From Flavobacterium sp. (GTDB lineage: Bacteria > Bacteroidota > Bacteroidia > Flavobacteriales > Flavobacteriaceae): a stretch of 64,000 bases of DNA. The stretch covers positions 31,383-95,382 of the forward strand of contig NZ_JAPZSU010000013.1 in the NCBI RefSeq assembly GCF_027531905.1, read 5' to 3'. The position numbers and the translations under genes are program-made. The notes under the pieces were generated by a model. It was not told the origin of the DNA and searched no databases. It saw only the letters and a list, made by a program, of their open reading frames with translations. Positions 50,751 through 59,262 of this stretch are shown one piece after another (the first letter of the stretch is position 1; the number at the start of each line of letters is the position of its first letter).

Positions 50751-52172
50751 TTAGTCTACAAAACTATCGTCTTTAAATCCTATCAAATATAACTTATTTT
50801 TGGCACGTGTCATTGCGGTGTACAACCAGCGAATATAATCGGTGTTGATTCCGTTAGGCAAATACGGCTGTTCTATAAAAACGGTATTCCACTGTCCACC
50901 TTGCGATTTATGACAAGTGATGGCATAGGAAAATTTAACCTGAAGCGCATTAAAATACTCGTTGTTTTTGACTTTTTGAAACTGCTTGTATTTGGTCTCG
51001 CCTTCGTAATCTTTCATTACTTCTTGGTACAATCTGTTCGATTCTTCATAAGTCAAAGATGGAGATTCGCTTTTTATGGTATCCAATAATAAAACGGTTT
51101 CCAAAGGTTTTTGGTTGAGATAATCGACCATTCGGATTTTGACTTTCGCGAATTTAAAACCGTACAATTCTTTGATTGTGAATATCTCTAATACTTCAAT
51201 AATATCACCATTGGCTACAAAACCAGCTTCGTCAGAATCTTTCAACCAAAAGTAATTGTTCTTAACCACCATCAAGAAATCGCCCGTGGCCAATTCACTT
51301 TCTTTATCTAATATTTTGGCGCGAATTTGTTCGTTGTACTGATTCGCTCTTTTGTTGGAACGCACAATAAAGGCGGTATCCTCAATACTATAATTACTAT
51401 ACGCCGAATGAATCGCATCTTGAATGTCGTATCCATCCACAAGTCGGACGATATCCTTGAACTTTTTCAAATCAAATTGATACTCGGTCACAAAAGCATC
51501 GTTTAGTAATTCACGTAAAGCAGTTGCATTATATAAAATACCCGAGCTTTCTTCTTGACGCATCACTTCATCGAGTTCGATATGGTCAATTTCTTTATTA
51601 TAATGAAGGGATAAAGTATCAATATCCAAAGCGGGACTAATATCTAAATTTACTGGAGGTAACTGTGCAGTATCTCCCAAAAGAATCATCTTGCAGTTAG
51701 TTCCCGAATACACATACGAAATCAAATCATCTAAGAGTGAACCATTTTCATATAATTTCGAATCCGAATTGGTATCAGAAATCATAGAAGCTTCATCGAC
51801 AATAAAAATAGTGTTTTTATGTTTGTTGGGTTGCAAGGTAAAAGAAACACCACCTCCAGATGTTTTTTTAGGAAAATAGATTTTCTTGTGAATCGTAAAA
51901 GCTGGTTTTTCAGAATAATTGGCGATTACTTTGGCTGCTCGACCCGTTGGCGCTAATAAAACGGCTTTTTTGTTGATACCTATCAAACTATTCACAAGAG
52001 TTGAAATTACCGTAGTTTTTCCCGTTCCTGCGTAACCTTTTAAGACAAAAATGGTATTGTTCTCAATTTCAGTTAGAAAAATAGCAATTTTCTGAAAAAA
52101 AATATCCTGTTGGTACGTAGGCTGAAAAGGAAAATTTTTCTGTAAAAAACTATAAAATTGAGAGGAATTCAT
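50751..52172 (-). CDS. RecD-like ATP-dependent DNA helicase
   Basis: 473 residues from the ATG at 52172 (MNSSQFYSFLQKNF); the longer start is in poor context. Superfamily 1B helicase: Walker A VLKGYAGTGKTTVISTL, VLLAPTGRAAKVI, motif II IFIVDEASMISD, LLGDTAQLPPV, motif VI TAMTRAKNKLYLIG and GYEISCHKSQG-like motif AITCHKSQGGQWNTVFIE. The short form without RecBC partners is general in Bacteroidota. 5'-3' unwinding in repair or recombination. Confidence 0.92.
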   Translation of the reverse strand: MNSSQFYSFLQKNFPFQPTYQQDIFFQKIAIFLTEIENNTIFVLKGYAGTGKTTVISTLVNSLIGINKKAVLLAPTGRAAKVIANYSEKPAFTIHKKIYFPKKTSGGGVSFTLQPNKHKNTIFIVDEASMISDTNSDSKLYENGSLLDDLISYVYSGTNCKMILLGDTAQLPPVNLDISPALDIDTLSLHYNKEIDHIELDEVMRQEESSGILYNATALRELLNDAFVTEYQFDLKKFKDIVRLVDGYDIQDAIHSAYSNYSIEDTAFIVRSNKRANQYNEQIRAKILDKESELATGDFLMVVKNNYFWLKDSDEAGFVANGDIIEVLEIFTIKELYGFKFAKVKIRMVDYLNQKPLETVLLLDTIKSESPSLTYEESNRLYQEVMKDYEGETKYKQFQKVKNNEYFNALQVKFSYAITCHKSQGGQWNTVFIEQPYLPNGINTDYIRWLYTAMTRAKNKLYLIGFKDDSFVD

Positions 52173-52282
52173 GGAGTGAAATTTGGATGCAAAGTAACGG
52201 AAAGTTTTCCATTGCATAGACAATTTTCAAAGGCAATTTCATTTTTGTCACAGCCACAAATGCTGTAATTTTATTTTATAAT

Positions 52283-52491
52283 TAACCCGTTGAGTGAAAT
52301 TATTATTTACCACATAGAATCATAGAAACTATAGTTTTTAAGAGTAACAAATAGACGTTTTACTATTCACATAGCTCATCTATTGTGAGAAATAGTGCTA
52401 TTTCTATTTTTTTTCTATGTTGATTTTGCTATTAATCTATGGCTCTATGTGGTTAAGTTTTTTATTTTTTTGAATTTCACCTAATGGGTTA
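52283..52491. repeat. 209-bp palindromic intergenic repeat, copy 2
   Basis: Imperfect inverted ends: TAACCCGTTGAGTGAAATT (52283-52301) and AATTTCACCTAATGGGTTA (52473-52491). Inside lie a second inverted pair (ACCACATAGAATCATAG and CTATGGCTCTATGTGG) and the module TGAGAAATAGTGCTATTTCT. The same modules in reverse orientation lie at 7064-7200. MITE-like or a structured-RNA repeat; no target duplication was found. Confidence 0.65.
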
Positions 52492-52531
52492 GAATTACCA
52501 TTAAGATTCCATTACACCTTGAAATTGGCTA

Positions 52532-52561
52532 TTGTTATTGCTATTAAAATTTGTAAGTTTG
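52532..52561 (+). promoter_or_regulatory. Promoter of DUF3822-rsmD
   Basis: TTG (52532-52534), 19 bases, TAAGTTTG (52554-52561), 25 bases before the ATG at 52586. Confidence 0.7.
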
Positions 52562-52585
52562 CGTAGTCGAAAAAAGCAAAAAAAG

Positions 52586-53392
52586 ATGAGTATCACCGAA
52601 AAAAAATACAAAAAATTAGCACTTCAAGTATCATTGACAGGTTTGTCTTTTTGTTGTTTCGACACTTTAAATAAAAAAATCCTTTCTTACAACGAAGTTC
52701 ATTTTGATACCTTTCATAAAGCGACCAAAATCGAAGAACTTTTTGCCGACGCTTTTAGCGATTTTCCAGAATTAAAGGATACCTATGATGAAATCGTAGT
52801 CATTCACAACAATACGTTATCTACGTTTGTGCCCACTGCCCTATTTGATGAAAATTATTTAGGAAGCTATTTGCAATACAACACCAAAGTGTTCGAAACC
52901 GATTTTTTTGCTTACGATACCATTGCCAATTACGAAATGAATACCGTTTACATTCCGTATGTGAATATTAATAATTTCTTTATTGACCAATTTGGGTCCT
53001 TTGATTACAAGCACGCCAACAGTATTTTGGTCACCAAAATTTTAGAAGCGTCTAAGAATAATGACAATAAAAAAATGGTCGTTCATTTCAATACCGGTCA
53101 TTTTGAAATTATAGTGGTGCAGAACCAGCAATTATTGCTTTTCAATTCCTTTGAATACGCCACACCCGAAGATTTCTTGTATTACATTCTCTTTACAGCC
53201 GAGCAATTGAGTTTAAATCCAGAAAATTTTCCATTGGAAATTATGGGAAATATTAACGAAGAAAGCCCTTACTACCAACTAGCTTACCAATACATCCGAA
53301 ACATTTCTCTTTTTGATGTGAGCAGTTTGCAACGCAGTAATTCTTTTTCAGAAGCCATCAACAGACAACATTTTATACTATTCAACTCATGA
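52586..53392 (+). CDS. DUF3822-family protein
   Basis: 268 residues from the ATG at 52586 (MSITEKKYKKLALQVS). Recognised by LSFCCFDTLNKKILSYNEVHFD, AFSDFPELKDTYDEIVVIHNNTLSTFVPTALFDE, NTVYIPYVNINNFFIDQFG and FNTGHFEIIVVQNQQLLLFNSFEYATPEDFLYYILFTAEQL. The fold resembles the actin-like/ASKHA ATPase-fold proteins of pilus assembly, but only by impression. Present beside rsmD in many Bacteroidota; its stop overlaps the rsmD start (ATGA). Confidence 0.87.
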   Translation: MSITEKKYKKLALQVSLTGLSFCCFDTLNKKILSYNEVHFDTFHKATKIEELFADAFSDFPELKDTYDEIVVIHNNTLSTFVPTALFDENYLGSYLQYNTKVFETDFFAYDTIANYEMNTVYIPYVNINNFFIDQFGSFDYKHANSILVTKILEASKNNDNKKMVVHFNTGHFEIIVVQNQQLLLFNSFEYATPEDFLYYILFTAEQLSLNPENFPLEIMGNINEESPYYQLAYQYIRNISLFDVSSLQRSNSFSEAINRQHFILFNS

Positions 53393-53991
53393 GAATCATT
53401 TCAGGAAAATACAAAGGAAGACGCATTCAACCGCCAAAAAACCTTCCTGTGCGTCCCACTACAGATATGAGTAAAGAAGCTTTATTCAATGTGTTGAACA
53501 ATCATTTTAGTTTTGAAGGATTGAAAGTATTGGATTTATTCTCTGGCACCGGAAACATAAGTTACGAATTTGCCTCAAGAGGGAGTTATCCAATTACTTC
53601 GGTGGATGGTGATTTTGGTTGTGTAAAATTCATCAAACAAGTCGCTGCCGAATATGATTTTACGATTGCGGCAACCAAGAGCGATGTGTTTAAGTTTTTA
53701 GAAAACTGCAAAACCACTTACGATATTATTTTTGCAGACCCGCCTTACGGTTTGGACCAAGCTACTTTTGAAAAAGTGGTGCTTTTGGTTTTTGAAAAAA
53801 ACTTACTCAACGAAGAAGGAATGATGATTATCGAGCATTCTAAATACACCAAAATGGAGCATTTGGATAATTTTTCGTTTCAAAAAAGTTATGGTGGTTC
53901 GTTTTTTAGCTTTTTTGAATTCAACAATACTGATGAAGAAGAAGAGTTAGATGATGACGATTTCGAAGTAACCGATTCAGAAGAAGAATAA
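53389..53991 (+). CDS. rsmD: 16S rRNA (guanine(966)-N(2))-methyltransferase
   Basis: 200 residues. RsmD begins MRIISGKYKGRRIQPP and contains RPTTDMSKEALFNVL, the SAM loop VLDLFSGTGNISYEFASRG and the catalytic FADPPYGLDQ. The last 25 residues are an acidic tail (EEEELDDDDFEVTDSEEE), longer than in E. coli. Methylates G966 in 16S rRNA. Translationally coupled to DUF3822. A terminator follows. Confidence 0.95.
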   Translation: MRIISGKYKGRRIQPPKNLPVRPTTDMSKEALFNVLNNHFSFEGLKVLDLFSGTGNISYEFASRGSYPITSVDGDFGCVKFIKQVAAEYDFTIAATKSDVFKFLENCKTTYDIIFADPPYGLDQATFEKVVLLVFEKNLLNEEGMMIIEHSKYTKMEHLDNFSFQKSYGGSFFSFFEFNNTDEEEELDDDDFEVTDSEEE

Positions 53992-54001
53992 AAATATAGA
54001 G

Positions 54002-54030
54002 TCTTTGCTAAGCAAAGGCTTTTTTTTGGT
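54002..54030 (+). terminator. Intrinsic terminator of rsmD
   Basis: AGTCTTTGC / GCAAAGGCT stem with a T-run (54022-54029). Confidence 0.85.
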
Positions 54031-54302
54031 GCTACCCTAAACTATTTAGATACTCACACAAACAAAAAAAACAACCATATAAGATTATGTAAGGTCATAA
54101 TAAGAATGGAAAAAATGGACCAATTACCTATTTATAAAAGTACGTTGATTGTTTAGTTGCATTAAAGTTAGCAAAAGGTATGTAAAAATAAGTGCAGTAT
54201 ATTTATGAAACTTATATGACCTTAAATGCCTTAAATGGTTCAAAAACAAGTTTTTTTAAAACTATTTGAAATAGTAAAACCTACAGAATTCAGAGAAGAA
54301 TA
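54030..54302. mobile_element. MITE-like element, copy A (degraded)
   Basis: Diverged copy of the element at 56835-57104: shared order GCTACCCT, CACACAAACAAAAAA, ACCATATAAG, CTTATATGACCTTAAATGCC, TTAAATGGTTCAAAAA, AATAGTAAAACCTACA and GAATTCAG. End sequences are decayed. It sits between the rsmD terminator and the 3' end of rnpB and contains no gene. Confidence 0.8.
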
Positions 54303-54310
54303 AAAAAAAT

Positions 54311-54624
54311 GCAGACCTATAAGCCGGATTCTGTCTCCGAAAAATCGGAGCCTTATCATTTATCTAGACTTACAATTACTCATAAGCTCAAGCTATCTAC
54401 CCTTCAGCAACGAACGAGAAGCCCTTAAATGCTGATATACTTGATATTTCACCGCATAGAGTTTACCTGGTTTCACTACAGCATTACCTGTACATACTTT
54501 CTGTTGCACTTGTCCTAATCTAGTCCGTAAAGACCAAACCGACGGGTGTTACCCGCTATGCTTCTCTGTGGTGTCCGGACTTTCCTCCCTCCCGATACAT
54601 CGGGACGACGATAAGGCGGTCTGC
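54311..54624 (-). ncRNA. rnpB: RNase P RNA
   Basis: Catalytic RNA of RNase P, 5' maturation of tRNA. The 5' GCAGACC pairs with the 3' GGTCTGC (helix P1). The minus strand carries the conserved GAGGAAAGTCCGGAC (near the 5' end), AGCGGGTAACACCCG and the 3' CGGCTTATAGGTCTGC. About 314 nt. A TACTTTTG (minus, 54629-54636) directly upstream could be its promoter, and a T-run follows the 3' end. Position of the exact ends is inferred from helix P1. Confidence 0.95.
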
Positions 54625-54775
54625 GGTGCAAAAGTAACTTTTTTAAACTTGATTTCCTTGTTAAAGTCAATTTTCTAAGGACGATTTACTTTGCGGAAGA
54701 ACTACTAACTGGTTTCATTCTGAATTTTAGTTTATTAAAATAGATTGTAAACGAGTTATAAAAAAGAGAAGTACT

Positions 54776-54900
54776 TATCTAGCCCTGATTGCAGCGGCAT
54801 CCTTTTTTAGGTCGCAGGTTTTTGTAACCTGTGACCTAAAAAAGATATAGCGGAAAGCAGGACGACTCGTGAATTATAGCGGGAATTACTGCTCCTAATC
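54776..54900. repeat. Dispersed hairpin repeat, copy 2
   Basis: TCTAGCCCTGATTGCAGCGGCATCC, then stem TTTTTTAGGTCGCAGGTT / AACCTGTGACCTAAAAAA (54803-54843, one wobble), then GATATAGCGGAAAGCAGGAC and GGGAATTACTGCTCCTAATC. Reverse-orientation relative of the interrupted copy at 9281-9337. The rest of the gap 54625-55052 holds no gene I can support. Confidence 0.65.
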
Positions 54901-55047
54901 ATCATTCAGATTATAAGGATGCGATAGAAAAATCGGCTAGAATATCGTTTGCTGCATCATTATTTTGATTGTCAATGGGATATTCAAAAAATGAAAAGAT
55001 TTTTTGCAAATAAACCATTTTGAACATCAAGAAATAAACAAAAAAGC

Positions 55048-55055
55048 TATATTTG
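55048..55055 (+). promoter_or_regulatory. dnaX promoter, -7 element
   Basis: TATATTTG, 21 bases before the dnaX ATG at 55077. The -33 element is not clear. Confidence 0.5.
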
Positions 55056-55076
55056 CTTTCGAATCATAGGACAACA

Positions 55077-56812
55077 ATGGAACAATTTATAGTATCTGCA
55101 CGTAAATATCGCCCGCAAACATTTAAGGATGTTGTAGGTCAAAAAGCGATTACCAATACGCTACTGAATGCTATAGAAAACAACCATTTGGCTTCGGCTT
55201 TGTTGTTTACGGGGCCTCGTGGTGTGGGAAAAACGACTTGCGCTAGAATTTTGGCGCGTAAAATTAATCAACCCGGTTATGATGACCCCGAAGAAGATTT
55301 TGCGTTCAACGTATTTGAGTTGGATGCCGCTTCGAACAACTCGGTGGACGATATTCGAAATTTGATTGACCAAGTTCGAATCCCTCCACAAACCGGACAA
55401 TACAAAGTGTACATCATCGACGAGGTGCATATGTTGTCATCGGCGGCGTTTAATGCTTTCTTGAAAACATTAGAAGAGCCACCAAAACACGCCATTTTTA
55501 TTTTGGCTACTACAGAAAAACACAAAATCATTCCAACGATTTTGTCTCGCTGTCAGATTTTTGATTTCAAACGTATTACGGTAAAAGATGCCAAAGAACA
55601 CTTGGCTGATGTTGCCGAAAGTCAAGGGATTCAATTTGAAGATGATGCGCTGCACATTATTGCTCAAAAAGCCGATGGGGCGATGCGTGATGCGTTGTCT
55701 ATTTTTGACCGTGTGGTTTCTTTTTGTGGTTCGAACTTGACAAGACAAGCCGTAACCGAAAATCTAAATGTTTTAGACTACGAAACCTACATCAATATTA
55801 CCGATTTGGTTTTGGAGAATAAAATTCCAGATTTGTTGTTGGCTTTCAATACTATTTTATCCAAAGGTTTTGATGCGCATCATTTTGTATCGGGCTTAGC
55901 GTCTCACTTTAGAGATTTGTTGGTGGCGAAAACGCCTTCTACCCTAAGTTTGTTAGAAATGGGAGAACAAGCGCAACAACTTTATGGTGTACAAGCTCAA
56001 AAATGCAGTGCCGACTTCTTATTAAAAGGAATCGAAATTGCCAATGACTATGATTTGAAATACAAAGTCAGTCAGAATCAGCGCTTACTTGTCGAACTTT
56101 GTTTGATGCAATTGGCCTCTATCACTTTTGATGGAGAAAAAAAAAAGCTGAGTCTTTCATAATTCCACCTACTTATTACCGTAGAAATGACTATTCGATA
56201 ACCGAAGTAGTAAAACCTGCTATTGCTACTACACCTGAAACTCCTGTAGTTGCTCCACAACCAACTGAAACAACTCAAAACACAGAAGTTATAGTAGAAA
56301 AACCAGTAATTGCAGCACCTATAGCACCTGTTTTAAGTACAGACGAACCTAAAATTTCGGCATTTTCGTTATCGAGTATTCGTGCCAAAAAAGCCTTAGA
56401 AGAAAGCAGTAAATCGATTGTAAAAGAAGTGGTTCATACTCCTACAGAAGCTTTTACAGAAACCGAAATGTTATTGCAATGGACAAAATATGCCCAAAAA
56501 TTAGGAAGTAAAGGCTATAGAATTATGGAATCGTTATTGTTGATTAACGACCCAAAATTAGACGGTACAAGAATTACAATTGAATTACCAAACGAAGGTT
56601 CCAAACTGGATTTTGAAAGTCAAAAACACGGACTTTTAGGTCATTTGAAAGGGCATTTGCACAATCACGAAATCACTATTGATGTGATTGTGAACGAAAG
56701 TATAGAAATTAAAAAAAATCTAAACGATCAAGATCGTTATAATCGTTTAAAGGAACTAAATCCTTCGATCGATTTGTTACGCTCTACTTTTGGATTACAT
56801 ATTGATGCATAA
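55077..56812 (+). CDS. dnaX: DNA polymerase III subunits gamma and tau (frame shifted at an A10 run)
   Basis: Clamp-loader ATPase. In frame 0 the ATG at 55077 gives 361 residues: GPRGVGKTT (Walker A, 46-54), YIIDEVHML, SRCQIFDFKR (SRC finger) and the collar domain, ending at the TAA at 56160-56162. No zinc-module cysteines. At GGAG-A10-GCTGAG (56137-56147) a -1 shift opens the frame AESFIIPPTYYRRND and so on to 56812, giving about 578 residues including the Pro/Thr-rich linker and the C-terminal tau domain (WTKYAQKLGSKGYRIMESLL, about 445-575). So the locus most likely makes gamma (short) and tau (long). A true indel or a sequencing error in the A-run is the alternative. Confidence 0.9.
56137..56147 (+). 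other. A10-G slippery run in dnaX
   Basis: Ten A followed by G (codons GAA AAA AAA AAG in frame 0). This contains the A AAA AAG heptamer used for -1 frameshifting in E. coli dnaX and is long enough for polymerase slippage, as in Thermus dnaX. After a -1 shift the tau frame has no stop until 56812. Confidence 0.75.
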
Positions 56813-56834
56813 GATTGTAACAACTTTATTGATT

Positions 56835-57104
56835 GGTTCTACCCTCAACTGTGTGGATAAACACACAAGCAAAAAAACAACCACATAAGGCATGTAAGAT
56901 CATATAAGAATTGAGAAAATGTACCATTTTATAAATGTAAGTCTATTAATTCGTCATAGTAGGGATGAGTTGCGTGAGAAATATGAGCGGTATGTTATCA
57001 AACTTATATGACCTTAAATGCCTTAAATGGTTCAAAAATAGAAGTTTCTTGTGTTGAAATAGCACTATTAAAATAGTAAAACCTACACAATTCAGGGTAG
57101 AACC
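56835..57104. mobile_element. 270-bp MITE-like element, copy B
   Basis: 23-bp imperfect inverted ends: GGTTCTACCCTCAACTGTGT (56835 on) and ACACAATTCAGGGTAGAACC (to 57104), identical in the outer 11 bases. Flanked by the near-perfect 8-bp direct repeat TATTGATT (56827-56834) and TATCGATT (57105-57112), one mismatch. No ORF of credible size. A degraded copy in the same orientation is at 54030-54302. It lies between dnaX and ssrA. Confidence 0.83.
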
Positions 57105-57241
57105 TATCGATTGAATAGTATTGTCCCTTAATGTCTCTAGAAACATTAAAGCTTTTCGAAAATAGAAGTCTGGTTCCTAAATCATTACTACTTATTGACC
57201 ATCAAATGAAACTTACTGTTTTTTTTTGTGTAATAATACCC

Positions 57242-57249
57242 TATATTTG
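57242..57249 (+). promoter_or_regulatory. ssrA promoter, -7 element
   Basis: TATATTTG, ending 14 bases before the mature tmRNA 5' end. The -33 region is a T-run. Confidence 0.6.
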
Positions 57250-57262
57250 CAGTCCAATAAAT

Positions 57263-57656
57263 GGGGTCGACTGGTTTTGACAGCAAGTCGAATTGAAAAG
57301 TAAGCACGTCGAGCATTGAGACCTTGCTCGTAAATATAAGATCTCACACTTTTACACGGCGAAAATAACTACGCTTTAGCTGCATAATCCGAATTATAGT
57401 ACGATTGCGCCACGTTCCTACAAGGTAGGAAAGCTGGATTCTCCTTGAAAGCCTTGGTTTGTGGCGGTCAGTACAGGGGAACCGTAAAAATAAACCTAGA
57501 TTTCCATAAGCTTCGGGTGGATTTCGAAACTAAGAAGATAAGTGTTGAGTGGTTGTTTCTGACCTAGCTCAACATCGAAAACCCAATCAGGAAATAAGCG
57601 TGTAGAAAGCCTTTTAGTTGCTTGTTTGGACCCGAGTTCGATTCTCGGCGACTCCA
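57263..57656 (+). ncRNA. ssrA: tmRNA (ssrA)
   Basis: Rescues stalled ribosomes and tags the nascent protein. 5' GGGGTCGACTGGTTTTGACAG pairs through GGGGTCG with 3' CGACTCC to form the acceptor stem. The T-arm CCCGAGTTCGATTCTCGG is at the 3' end. The mRNA-like part starts with GGC at 57358. The 3' terminal CCA is not encoded (genomic ...GACTCCACTTT), so it must be added by CCA-adding enzyme. About 394 nt. Confidence 0.97.
57358..57387 (+). CDS. tmRNA tag peptide reading frame
   Basis: GGC GAA AAT AAC TAC GCT TTA GCT GCA TAA encodes GENNYALAA, a proteolysis tag ending in LAA for ClpXP-type degradation. It follows the alanine donated by the tRNA-like part. Confidence 0.93.
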   Translation, partial: GENNYALAA

Positions 57657-57679
57657 CTTTTACAATTTCAAATCAGAGC

Positions 57680-57719
57680 AAAAGCCTGTAAATCGTAGGA
57701 TTTACAGGCTTTTTTGTTT
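57680..57719 (+). terminator. Intrinsic terminator of ssrA
   Basis: AAAAGCCTGTAAATC-GTAG-GATTTACAGGCTTTT and T-run, a perfect 15-bp stem. Confidence 0.93.
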
Positions 57720-57759
57720 ATAGCTCAAATTATACGTTACGCCCCCCTTCCCTATTCCA

Positions 57760-57955
57760 AGGCAATCAACTCACACCGATTTTCAACACCTTTAAACCTT
57801 AAAATTTTAAACTCTTAAACCTTTAAACAATCTCAAACCCATAACTCACAACAACCTTAAACCTTTAAACAACTTTAAACCTTTAAACAACCTCAAACCC
57901 ATAACCCACAACTCACAACAACTTTAACCCAAACCCTAACCCTAACCCTATAAAA
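57760..57955. repeat. Low-complexity tandem repeat tract 1
   Basis: Degenerate repeats of CCTTTAAACAA- and CTCACAAC-type words with a 60-bp period (57821-57845 matches 57881-57905). It ends in (ACCCTA)n-like AACCCTAACCCTAACCCTAT (57932-57951). No gene; the DNA up to 58070 adds only AT-rich sequence. Confidence 0.65.
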
Positions 57956-58074
57956 ACCATTCAAAGTACCTCAAGCAACATCAAAACGCATCAAATACTA
58001 CGATATTTTCATACATTTTACGGTTTCCCACAGCTTTCTTTCCATTGCTTTTTTGTATTATTGTAATTCAAATA

Positions 58075-58173
58075 ATGTTTATGCTAATTAACTATTTAGA
58101 TAATGCAAGCGCAACTAAAGTTGACTTAAGAGTGTTGCAAGCAATGTTGCCTTATTTATATCAGATATATTAG
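58075..58173 (+). pseudogene. Truncated 5' end of a cysteine desulfurase gene
   Basis: 32 codons ending in TAG. After MFMLIN the frame reads YLDNASATKVDLRVLQAMLPYL, the conserved start of NifS/IscS/DndA-type cysteine desulfurases (YLDNAATTPVDPRVLEAMLPY in relatives). It then breaks off before the PLP domain. No other part of the gene is nearby, so this is a relic. Such desulfurases are also the first gene of DNA phosphorothioation (dnd/ssp) clusters, which would fit the defence-like genes that follow, but a housekeeping fragment is also possible. Confidence 0.7.
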
Positions 58174-58200
58174 AACCTATAGAAAGTCAAAAACTTAGCT

Positions 58201-59262
58201 ATGAACCTACCATTTTCTACTAATTTACCCACAAACAAATTAGCTTCAGTATTTGGAAACACTTCCGCAACCTATAAATTTTATTGGTTATTGTCTTTGA
58301 TTGAATTAGTGGAAGAAGGTAGTTTTGAAATTCCAAAGCGAAAGATATTCTCAAGAATGATTAGTAATTCTTGGTATACCATCAATTATTTCCATATCTC
58401 ATTCGGAAAACAAGACAATTTGCAAATGGCAGTAGAGAAAATTTTGAAAGAAGAAAATCTAACTATTGATGAAAAAAAAGCAAACCTAGATTATTGTTTA
58501 GAACATTCAAACAACAAGGAAACCATCTATCAATTGCTACACTTTGACAAAAATGTTCCACATTGGTTCTTAACACCTTGGTTTCCGAAATTCAACAACG
58601 AAACTGACGGTCAACAAAAAAAAAGAATTTATACAGATTCACAATTATTTAAAAATGATTGTTTGTATAGGTTACACAAAGATTTCATTCAGATAAATCC
58701 AATTTGGGTTTCCTATTTAAAATCAAATGCAAAAGTTTTAAAAGACTATTGTTATTGGAATTTAGCATTATTTCTTCAAACACGTAATCCCAATGTTCCA
58801 GATATACCTAATAAACTTATAAAACCAGCAACAAGAAATAGCTTAACCAAACAAACCAATGACTATTGGAAAATAGTTTTTAAAGAATTAGGAGTTATAA
58901 ACTGTATTTTCACTGGTGAAAAGTTAATTTTTGAAGATAAAAATTATGCCTTAGATCATTTCATTCCCCATGCTTTTGTATCGCATGATTTAATTTGGAA
59001 TTTATTACCTATTGAAAAAAAATTAAATTCCTCTAAAGGTGATAAACTTCCAATTTTTGAAAAACATTTTGACAAGTTTTATGAATTACAAAAAACTGCT
59101 TTCGAAATCAATAAACTCCATAATTCTAAAAGTAAATACATAGAAGAATACCTCTCTATTTTTCCTAATATTAATGTTTTTGAAAAAGAAAAATTTTCGA
59201 ATACAATTCAACCATTGATTACCATTGCAAATAATAACGGTTTTTTATTTATGAATGAATAG
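58201..59262 (+). CDS. HNH endonuclease domain protein
   Basis: 353 residues. The N-terminal two thirds (YKFYWLLSLIELVEEGSFEIPKRKIFSRM, WFLTPWFPKFNN, RLHKDFIQINPIWVSYLK) form a helical domain. The C-terminal HNH nuclease fold has CIFTGEKLIFEDKNYALDHFIPHAFVSHDLIWNLLPIEKKLNSSKGDKLP (about 241-290), with the D-H of the ALDHFIP turn, the H-N pair and the downstream K of SSKGDK in place. Cuts or nicks DNA in the presence of a divalent metal. Its end overlaps the next gene by 8 bases (ATGAATGAATAG), so the two are translationally coupled. Restriction-type defence is the likely role. Confidence 0.87.
   Translation: MNLPFSTNLPTNKLASVFGNTSATYKFYWLLSLIELVEEGSFEIPKRKIFSRMISNSWYTINYFHISFGKQDNLQMAVEKILKEENLTIDEKKANLDYCLEHSNNKETIYQLLHFDKNVPHWFLTPWFPKFNNETDGQQKKRIYTDSQLFKNDCLYRLHKDFIQINPIWVSYLKSNAKVLKDYCYWNLALFLQTRNPNVPDIPNKLIKPATRNSLTKQTNDYWKIVFKELGVINCIFTGEKLIFEDKNYALDHFIPHAFVSHDLIWNLLPIEKKLNSSKGDKLPIFEKHFDKFYELQKTAFEINKLHNSKSKYIEEYLSIFPNINVFEKEKFSNTIQPLITIANNNGFLFMNE

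Noticed and set aside
56429..56812. Separate gene for the dnaX C-terminal region
   Set aside because: The frame is open back to the A10 run and continues the DnaX domain order, so it belongs to dnaX by frameshift.
57630..57656. tRNA gene
   Set aside because: The T-arm GAGTTCGATTCTC belongs to the 3' tRNA-like part of tmRNA; no D-arm or anticodon arm of a tRNA is next to it.
57932..57951. Telomere-like (CCCTAA)n tract
   Set aside because: Only about three units inside a degenerate low-complexity tract in a circular-type bacterial genome; likely chance.
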